NCBI GenBank assembly: GCA_937928005.1
Contig: CALFVD010000078.1
Span: 1-49,778, forward strand
Length of the DNA: 49,778 nucleotides
Source of the DNA: an uncultured Neomegalonema sp.
GTDB lineage: Bacteria; Pseudomonadota; Alphaproteobacteria; Rhodobacterales; Rhodobacteraceae
Reading direction: 5' to 3'
Shown piece by piece: positions 44,289 through 49,778 of this stretch. Both the position numbers and the translations under genes were made by a program. The notes beneath the pieces were generated by a model. That model was not told the origin of the DNA, did no database searches, and saw nothing but the letters and a program-made list of their open reading frames with translations. Within the stretch, counting starts at the first letter, position 1. Every line of letters begins with the position of its first letter.

Positions 44289-44960
44289 ATGCTCACGCTC
44301 TACAACACCCCTGTTAGCGTCTACGGCATCAAGACGCGCATCCTACTGCGGCACAAAGGGCTGAAGCGGGAGGAGCAACTCCCTCCCGGTGGATATGGAT
44401 CAGCGGCTTATAAAAAGGTCGTCCCCTCGGGTAATGTGCCTGCGCTTATTGATGACGGGTTGCTGATTGCCGATTCGGAAGCCATCGCTGAATATATCGA
44501 AGAGCGTTATCCCGATCCGCCAATGATGCCCACGGGGTTGGCGGCGAGGGCTAAGGCGCGTGAACTCTCTCGATTCCATGATACGCGGCTGGAACCGGAA
44601 GTACGCGCCCTCTTCCGGGTGGTTTCGCCGAATCGACATGATGCGGTGCATGCCGCGCGACAGGCCGAGGCAATCAACGCACGACTCGGCCAACTGGCCA
44701 TTTTAGTTGACCGGCGCGGTCAGGAGCGGGGCGGTAGCGGGCCTTCCCTGCGTAGCGATGCAGTGCCCTTACTACTGGCCGATTGTGGATATCCGGCGAC
44801 CTTCGCATGGATTGACGCGCTCGACTCTGCGCTTGATCTAAGCATCGATTGGCCGGGGGCCGTCAGTGCCTATCGTTGGATGCTCGACGAGCAAGATGCA
44901 GTATCGGTAACAATGGCTGGGTATGGCGCGGTGATCCGGGAGTGGATCGCGAAGCAGTAG
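44289..44960 (+). CDS. Glutathione S-transferase family protein
   Basis: A 223-residue GST. The thioredoxin-like N-terminal domain has YNTPVSVYGIKTRILLRHKGL, PSGNVPALIDDG and ADSEAIAEYIEERYPDPP (glutathione-binding Ser/Glu region). The helical C-terminal domain follows. There is no signal peptide. The substrate is unknown. The ATG at 44289 opens directly on the beta strand and is preferred to one at 44244, which would add a Pro/Ser leader. It converges with smpB across a perfectly paired hairpin (44985-45020). Confidence 0.82.
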   Translation: MLTLYNTPVSVYGIKTRILLRHKGLKREEQLPPGGYGSAAYKKVVPSGNVPALIDDGLLIADSEAIAEYIEERYPDPPMMPTGLAARAKARELSRFHDTRLEPEVRALFRVVSPNRHDAVHAARQAEAINARLGQLAILVDRRGQERGGSGPSLRSDAVPLLLADCGYPATFAWIDALDSALDLSIDWPGAVSAYRWMLDEQDAVSVTMAGYGAVIREWIAKQ

Positions 44961-44964
44961 CCAA

Positions 44965-45050
44965 GCGATTTGCGATAAACCTGAGCCATATTTTGCGCCA
45001 AGAGCCGCGCAAAATATGGCGCTTCATGATTCAGAATAATCGCAATTCGC
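44965..45050. terminator. Long nested palindrome filling the GST-smpB gap
   Basis: An inner perfect 14-bp stem, GCCATATTTTGCGC (44985-44998) / GCGCAAAATATGGC (45007-45020), with an 8-base loop, is extended by CTGA / TCAG (44981-44984 and 45031-45034). It is framed by GCGATTTGCGAT (44965-44976) / ATCGCAATTCGC (45039-45050) with one mismatch. The whole structure fits the 91 bp between the two convergent stop codons. It is likely a bidirectional terminator; the outer arms suggest a larger element. Confidence 0.65.
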
Positions 45051-45051
45051 T

Positions 45052-45534
45052 TTATCCCTTATCCCGCATCAATCTGGCCTTCTCACGGCCCCAATCGCGC
45101 TTCTTCTCAGTCTGGCGTTTATCGGCGACGTTCTTGCCTTTGGCCAGCCCCAACAACAGCTTTGCGATGCCCCGGTCGTTGAAATACAGCTTCAGCGGCA
45201 CGATAGTCATGCCTTGCCGGTCGCGCGCCTGCTTCATACGCTCGATTTCCTTGCGTTTCAGCAGCAGCTTACGCTTGCGCCGTTCCGCATGGTTGAAATG
45301 GCGCGCCATCGGATAGGGCTGGATCGCCGAATTGATCAGCCACATCTCGCCATCCTCTGGGGAAGCATAGCTTTCGGCGATATTTGCCTGACCATCGCGC
45401 AGGGATTTCACCTCTGATCCGGTCAGCGCAAGGCCCGCCTCCACCGTATCCTCGATGGAATAATTGTACCGCGCTTTGCGGTTTTCGGCGACGAGCTTGT
45501 TGTTATCGTCGGCTTTCTTCTTCTTCGCGGCCAT
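45052..45534 (-). CDS. smpB: SsrA-binding protein SmpB
   Basis: A 160-residue RNA-binding protein that brings tmRNA to stalled ribosomes. The family blocks are present: [48 protein letters not shown]-like region [18 protein letters not shown] and the basic tail ([17 protein letters not shown]). The long lysine-rich start and tail are normal. Its ATG shares one base with the dapA stop (45534), so it is translationally coupled to dapA, the usual order in Rhodobacterales. No tmRNA gene was recognised in this window. Confidence 0.96.
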   Translation of the reverse strand: MAAKKKKADDNNKLVAENRKARYNYSIEDTVEAGLALTGSEVKSLRDGQANIAESYASPEDGEMWLINSAIQPYPMARHFNHAERRKRKLLLKRKEIERMKQARDRQGMTIVPLKLYFNDRGIAKLLLGLAKGKNVADKRQTEKKRDWGREKARLMRDKG

Positions 45535-46439
45535 CAGCTACTCAACAGCCCCAACCCACTCATCGCCGCTCGGATTTGCGCCTTTGTCTCCTCGGTGCAT
45601 CCCATAATCGGCGCGCGCACCTCTTCGGAGCACATCCCCAGTAGCGACAACGCATATTTGGCGGGCGCGGGTGAGGATTCGAGGAACATGGCGCGGTGCA
45701 ACGGGTATAGCTTATCCTGCCAGTCGAGCGCCGTCTTGTAATCACCCTCCAGACACGCCGTCTGCATCGCCGAACACGCGGCGGGCGCAACATTGGCACT
45801 GACGGAGATACATCCCTGCCCGCCCATCGCATTATAGCCCACGGCGGTCGCATCCTCGCCGGACAGCAGCGCGAAACCGGGGCCGCAATCCAACCGCTCT
45901 TGACCACAGCGCGCCAGATCACCCGTCGCGCATTTATTGCCAATGATCCGGGGCAGTTTCGCCAATTCGGCCATTGTCTCATCGGTCATGTCGATCACGC
46001 TACGTCCGGGAATGTTGTAGATCATGATCGGGATATCGGCGGCTTCATGCAGCGTGCGATAATGCTCGATCAGCATCCGCTGGTTCGGCTTGTTGTAATA
46101 GGGTGTCACGACCAGTGCCGCATCGGCGCCAACCTGCGCAGCGTGACGCACAAAAGATGTTGCCTCCGCCGTACTGTTCGACCCGGCCCCGGCAATCACA
46201 GGGATACGCCCCGCCACCGTCTCAACAGTCAGGGCGACAACACGCTCATGCTCTTGATGGTTCAGCGTGGGCGATTCGCCCGTGGTGCCAACGGGCACGA
46301 GGCCATGTGTTCCGTTTTTTATATGCCATTCAATTAACGACTTCAGGGCATCTTCATCCACAGCCCCGGCTTTGAAGGGCGTAACCAGCGCAACGAATGA
46401 CCCTTTCAGACGGGAGGACGTGTTTGTGGAATCGGCCAT
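45534..46439 (-). CDS. dapA: 4-hydroxy-tetrahydrodipicolinate synthase
   Basis: A 301-residue aldolase-family enzyme that condenses pyruvate with aspartate semialdehyde, the first step of the lysine and diaminopimelate pathway. It has [17 protein letters not shown] (substrate-binding Thr pair), [11 protein letters not shown] with the catalytic Tyr, and INNIPGRS-like [11 protein letters not shown]. The Schiff-base Lys is in [11 protein letters not shown], where most relatives have IKEATGDL, so one Asn and one Cys replace the usual Ile and Glu around the Lys. The key Lys and Tyr are kept, so activity is expected. It is divergent from the lytic transglycosylase gene. Confidence 0.95.
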   Translation of the reverse strand: MADSTNTSSRLKGSFVALVTPFKAGAVDEDALKSLIEWHIKNGTHGLVPVGTTGESPTLNHQEHERVVALTVETVAGRIPVIAGAGSNSTAEATSFVRHAAQVGADAALVVTPYYNKPNQRMLIEHYRTLHEAADIPIMIYNIPGRSVIDMTDETMAELAKLPRIIGNKCATGDLARCGQERLDCGPGFALLSGEDATAVGYNAMGGQGCISVSANVAPAACSAMQTACLEGDYKTALDWQDKLYPLHRAMFLESSPAPAKYALSLLGMCSEEVRAPIMGCTEETKAQIRAAMSGLGLLSS

Positions 46440-46635
46440 TGGAATGCCCCTAATCTATGGCGGTGCAGGAAAGAGCGCCGACTCTAATGCGATTTCGCCG
46501 GAAAGGGAATCATTTCGCGTGCGAAGATGCATGACCGAAACCGAACGCAAACTCACCACGGCTTCGTGCCTTCCGAACTTCATGGCGATCTGGTATCGTC
46601 TTACGATCAACAGAAAACCTACAGGTGCCCTCGCC

Positions 46636-48561
46636 ATGTTCCCATTCCGCCATGCGATGCTCGCCCTCGCCCCGGCCATTTTTCTTGGCATTGCACAGGC
46701 GGGCGCAACCACACCAGCGGAAAAGGCGACTCTGACACGCATGGTCGATCTGGCCAAGGCGTCGAAATGGGTGCCTGCTCGCGACGCTGCCCGCCGCTCA
46801 CGCAACCCTGCGGCGCTGGATGCATACGAATGGCTACGCCTGCGCCAACCCGGTATTGATAATTTCGAGCGTATGGCCCGCTGGGTTGAAACCCATCCCG
46901 ATTGGCCATCTCAGGCAAAGATTCAGGTTCAAGGCGAATACGCCCTCGATGGTGGCGCAGCGCGAAACGGGCGCGTTATCGCCTTTTTCGACCGCTTTGC
47001 CCCGCGTACAGGCGTCGGTGCCGTCCGCTATGCCATGGCGTTGAAAGCCGTCGGACGTGTGCAAGATGGTAGCGATGTCGCCGCCGATACATGGTTGACC
47101 AAAAACCTCTCAGCCACCGAAGAACGCCGCCTACTCGGCGCATTCCCCAAAACGCTACGCCCATTGCATGACCGGCGTCTGGACGCTCTAATCTGGAAAT
47201 CCTACCTTACAGGCGCAGAACGCCACCTATCACGCGCTTCGCACAGCCAACGCATTCTCGGCAAGGCCCGCATTGCACTCATGCGCGGTAAAGGCAATGT
47301 CGATGGGCTGGTCGCACAGGTGCCCGCCGCCCTGAAGAACGATCCCGGCCTCTCCTATGCTCGCATGGTTTGGCGCAAGAAAAAGGGGCTGACCTCTTCG
47401 GCAGAAGCAATGATGGTCAAAGCATCCGCAACCGGCACCCTTGGCCAACCAGAACGATGGGCGGATGAGCGCGCCATCTTCGTGCGTGGCGCACTCAAGG
47501 AAAACGACTTCCAGCGCGCTTACGTCCTCGCCGCCGGAAACAGCCTTGCCAAAGGTATCGACTTCGCCGAACTCGAATGGATGGCGGGTTGGCTCGCCTT
47601 GCGCCGCCTCAACGACCCCGCAGCAGCACTAAAACATTTTGAACGGTTACATCGGGGCGTAGTTACCCCTGTCAGCCGCGCACGGGCCGCATATTGGGCT
47701 GGCGAAGCCAGCGCCAAGATGGGCAAAACAGCGGATTCAATTCGCTGGCACAAAACATCGGCGGAGCATTCCAGCGCCTTCTATGGCCAGCTATCAGCCA
47801 AGCGCCTGCATAATAATCTTTCCCATTCGGTCCCCAAACTAATCGCCGCCCAGAACGGCCCTTGTGTCACCGATCCCAGCGTCGCAGTCGGGTCAGCCCT
47901 AGCCGCTGGAGGTGCAACCGTCGAGGCACGATTGTTCTTCTATCACGCTCTCGAAAAATGCCGCACACCCAACGAATCCAAAGCTTTGGGCCTACATGCC
48001 GAAGGTTTGGGCGCGTTCCGCATCAGCGTCGGCATGGGCAGCAAGCTACGTCGCAAATCGATCTTTATCCCCGAAATCTCACATCCAATTCTTAGCCTTC
48101 CCCGCGAGGGCTGTAAGGGTGAAAGCGCCCCTGAACGCGCCCTCACACTAGCCGTTGCCCGTCAGGAAAGCGGCTTTGACGCCAAAGCGCGCAGCCGTGC
48201 AGGCGCACGGGGCGTGATGCAGGTCATGCCAAGCACCGCGAAAGTCACCGCCCGCGCGGCTGGTGTCCGTTATGATCTGGCCCGTCTGAGCAGCGAGCGC
48301 ATGTACAATGCCCGTATCGGCCAATGCTATCTATCTCAGCTTCTGGACCGTTTCGATGGTTCCTACCCGCTGGCAATTGCGGGCTATAATGCGGGACCGG
48401 GCCGTGTATCGCGTTGGCTCGATGAATTCGGCGACCCTCGTACTGGCGAAATCGATCTGATCGACTGGATCGAGCGCATTCCTTTCCGTGAAACCCGCAA
48501 TTACGTACAGCGGGTACTCGAAGGGATGAACGTCTATCGCGCCCGCCTTGGGCAAGGGTAA
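46636..48561 (+). CDS. Soluble lytic murein transglycosylase (SLT family 1)
   Basis: A 641-residue periplasmic enzyme that cuts peptidoglycan and leaves 1,6-anhydro ends. A signal peptide (AMLALAPAIFLGIAQAGA) is followed by about 430 residues of helical repeat U- and L-like domains, then the catalytic SLT domain. This has VARQESGFDAKARSRAGARG (Glu511 as catalytic acid), MQVMPSTA and LAIAGYNAGPGRVSRWL. It ends with a conserved NYVQRVL. A longer frame begins at 46267 but overlaps the divergent dapA gene; the ATG at 46636 gives a good signal peptide and is preferred (46582 also possible). Confidence 0.92.
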   Translation: MFPFRHAMLALAPAIFLGIAQAGATTPAEKATLTRMVDLAKASKWVPARDAARRSRNPAALDAYEWLRLRQPGIDNFERMARWVETHPDWPSQAKIQVQGEYALDGGAARNGRVIAFFDRFAPRTGVGAVRYAMALKAVGRVQDGSDVAADTWLTKNLSATEERRLLGAFPKTLRPLHDRRLDALIWKSYLTGAERHLSRASHSQRILGKARIALMRGKGNVDGLVAQVPAALKNDPGLSYARMVWRKKKGLTSSAEAMMVKASATGTLGQPERWADERAIFVRGALKENDFQRAYVLAAGNSLAKGIDFAELEWMAGWLALRRLNDPAAALKHFERLHRGVVTPVSRARAAYWAGEASAKMGKTADSIRWHKTSAEHSSAFYGQLSAKRLHNNLSHSVPKLIAAQNGPCVTDPSVAVGSALAAGGATVEARLFFYHALEKCRTPNESKALGLHAEGLGAFRISVGMGSKLRRKSIFIPEISHPILSLPREGCKGESAPERALTLAVARQESGFDAKARSRAGARGVMQVMPSTAKVTARAAGVRYDLARLSSERMYNARIGQCYLSQLLDRFDGSYPLAIAGYNAGPGRVSRWLDEFGDPRTGEIDLIDWIERIPFRETRNYVQRVLEGMNVYRARLGQG

Positions 48562-48671
48562 GTGAGCGCAAATGACGTAAGGGCATGTTTAGTCAACGGA
48601 TGATCTTGTTAAACTCTCTCCAGTGCTGCACTCTCGGTTTCGTGGGGTACGGTTTGGATTGAGGTAATACG

Positions 48672-49550
48672 GTGACGGATGATGGTGATTTTACGGAACA
48701 TGGATTGCGGACGGCGGATGGGATCACGCTCAGTTTCCGAAACTATGGATCGCGATTTTCAACACTTGCTCCGGTGCTATGCCTCGCGGGCCTGACTCGT
48801 AATGCAAAGGATTTCCACGACCTCGCCACAGAACTTGCTCTCGCTAGGCGCGTCGTCTGCCTTGATGCGCGTGGGAGGGGCCGCTCGGATTATGACGATA
48901 ACTATTCCAGCTACACTCTTGTGCGTGAAGTCGGCGATATCCTAACACTCATTTCTCAAGAATTTCAGAAACCTTGTATCATTATCGGCACCTCACGCGG
49001 CGGATTGGCCGCAATGATCCTGAATGGCGTACGGCACGATATGATCGCCGGGATTGTCCTGAACGATATCGGGCCAGAACTGGAACCGGCGGGGCTAAAA
49101 CGCATCATCGATTATCTGGGCATTCCACCCAACCCGTTGGAAACATGGGATGACGCGGTGGCGGCGCTGAAATCGTCAAATGCTAACGAATTCCCCGATT
49201 TGACTGACGAGCAATGGGTTGCCTGGGCACATCGTACATTCCGTGACGATGATGGCGTGCCGATTCTCGACTATGATCTAAAGCTGCGCGATGCCACGCT
49301 AGAGGCGGGGCCGATGACCTCTGATTTTTGGCCCCAGTTTCGAGGCTTGGGCGATACGCCAACCCTAATGCTGCGCGGAGAAAATTCGGACCTCATATCC
49401 GTCGAAACCGTACAGAAGATGCGGCGCACCAAACCGGACATGACCGCCGTAACAGTCAAAGGGCGTGGCCATGTGCCCTTCCTCGACGAGCCAGAGGCAC
49501 GCATGGCAATCCTGTCTTTCATAGCGGAGATCGACGCCACCACGACCTAA
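48672..49550 (+). CDS. Alpha/beta hydrolase
   Basis: A 292-residue cytoplasmic hydrolase. The oxyanion-hole region is PVLCLAGLTRNAKDF, the nucleophile elbow is IIGTSRGGLAA (Ser in G-T-S-R-G), an acidic residue follows in LRGENSDLIS, and the His is in GRGHVPFLDEP. The pattern resembles ester, lactone or epoxide hydrolases; the substrate is not predictable. The GTG at 48672 matches the usual lead (TEHGLRTADGITLSFR). It stands alone after the transglycosylase, about 110 bp away, and is followed by paired GC-rich hairpins. Confidence 0.87.
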   Translation: MTDDGDFTEHGLRTADGITLSFRNYGSRFSTLAPVLCLAGLTRNAKDFHDLATELALARRVVCLDARGRGRSDYDDNYSSYTLVREVGDILTLISQEFQKPCIIIGTSRGGLAAMILNGVRHDMIAGIVLNDIGPELEPAGLKRIIDYLGIPPNPLETWDDAVAALKSSNANEFPDLTDEQWVAWAHRTFRDDDGVPILDYDLKLRDATLEAGPMTSDFWPQFRGLGDTPTLMLRGENSDLISVETVQKMRRTKPDMTAVTVKGRGHVPFLDEPEARMAILSFIAEIDATTT

Positions 49551-49590
49551 ATCATACCAAGGGCGGAGATCGACGACACTTTTCACCGCT

Positions 49591-49651
49591 GCCCCGGGCG
49601 AAGACCCGGGGCCTCCTTGCAAAAGGGTACGAGGCTCGAAGGAGGCCCCGG
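49591..49651 (+). repeat. Two mutually exclusive GC-rich hairpins after the hydrolase gene
   Basis: The first stem is GCCCCGGG (49591-49598) / CCCGGGGC (49605-49612), loop CGAAGA. The second pairs CCGGGGCCTCCTT (49606-49618) with AAGGAGGCCCCGG (49639-49651), 13 bp with a 20-base loop. They share the CCGGGGC strand, so only one can form at a time. There is no U-run after either. They belong to the CCCCGG hairpin family and may stop the hydrolase transcript. Confidence 0.5.
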
Positions 49652-49748
49652 ATCGGGTCCTACTACATGCACACATCTGGTTTTGTATTGAAACCGGGGT
49701 TTCATCCTGATTCTCCTTGTGCCTGTCTTTATATGGATGGAGGGAGCG

Positions 49749-49778
49749 ATGTCGGTGATCGGGCTGGGGCGGTTTGGG
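49749..49778 (+). CDS. Start of a TrkA/KtrA-like potassium-uptake protein, cut by the right edge
   Basis: The ATG at 49749, preceded by GGAGGGA, opens MSVIGLGRFG, the NAD-binding glycine motif (GxGxxG) at the start of TrkA/KtrA-type RCK proteins. Only 10 codons are in the window, so the call is weak; other Rossmann-fold proteins begin similarly. Confidence 0.45.
   Translation, partial: MSVIGLGRFG

Noticed and set aside
46267-46635. Long N-terminal extension of the lytic transglycosylase
   Set aside because: It overlaps the divergent dapA gene and its promoter, and the signal peptide starts at 46636.

Overview
The window looks like an Alphaproteobacteria chromosome, most likely Rhodobacterales or a close relative. 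This is inferred from high GC outside the surface-polysaccharide genes and from gene order: argJ and mutT beside a parvulin isomerase that diverges from secA; smpB-dapA diverging from a lytic transglycosylase; and moxR-DUF58-DUF4159 diverging from DUF1285 and a CoA-pyrophosphatase Nudix gene. No rRNA, tRNA, CRISPR array or intact mobile element was recognised.

Layout. 1-224 is AT-rich and foreign-looking, with a minus-strand partial gene; it meets a 5'-truncated mutS at about 225, next to a GATC. 2.4-4.8 kb holds an SLC13-type permease and a small hypothetical. 4.8-11.3 kb is the most interesting accessory region, a divergent hydantoin-type catabolic locus. On the minus strand it has a hydantoin-racemase-like protein without the two usual cysteines and two tandem Lin0512-family proteins. 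On the plus strand it has an MmgE/PrpD protein, an N-carbamoyl-D-amino-acid hydrolase, a hydantoinase and a COG3964-type amidohydrolase. Nearly all these genes overlap by a few bases, and a nested palindrome sits in the divergent promoter region. 11.4-12.3 kb encodes a delta-class carbonic anhydrase lipoprotein, followed by a LysE exporter.

13.1-19.4 kb is a lower-GC surface-polysaccharide operon on the minus strand (gmd, fcl, a decayed manC remnant, a glycosyltransferase, two FkbM methyltransferases, a Wzx-like flippase). Gmd and Fcl turn GDP-mannose into GDP-L-fucose, but the local gene for making GDP-mannose is broken. 19.8-23.4 kb has a PhyH-type dioxygenase, mutT, a possible 34-residue gene wedged between mutT and argJ, argJ, and a periplasmic prolyl isomerase. 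23.4-28.6 kb has secA (no C-terminal zinc motif), a PhzF-family isomerase and a FolM/FolB pteridine pair.

28.7-37.2 kb has a small exported protein, an alpha/beta hydrolase and a four-gene MoxR/DUF58/DUF4159/VWA-like membrane operon. 37.3-41.8 kb has DUF1285, a CoA pyrophosphatase, and a tyrosine-kinase polysaccharide co-polymerase followed immediately by a PPP-type phosphatase. 41.8-44.2 kb is a divergent polar amino-acid ABC transporter. 44.3-49.8 kb has a GST, smpB-dapA, a soluble lytic transglycosylase, an alpha/beta hydrolase and the first codons of a TrkA-like protein at the right edge. GC-rich hairpins with a CCCCGG...CCGGGG core recur in several gene gaps.
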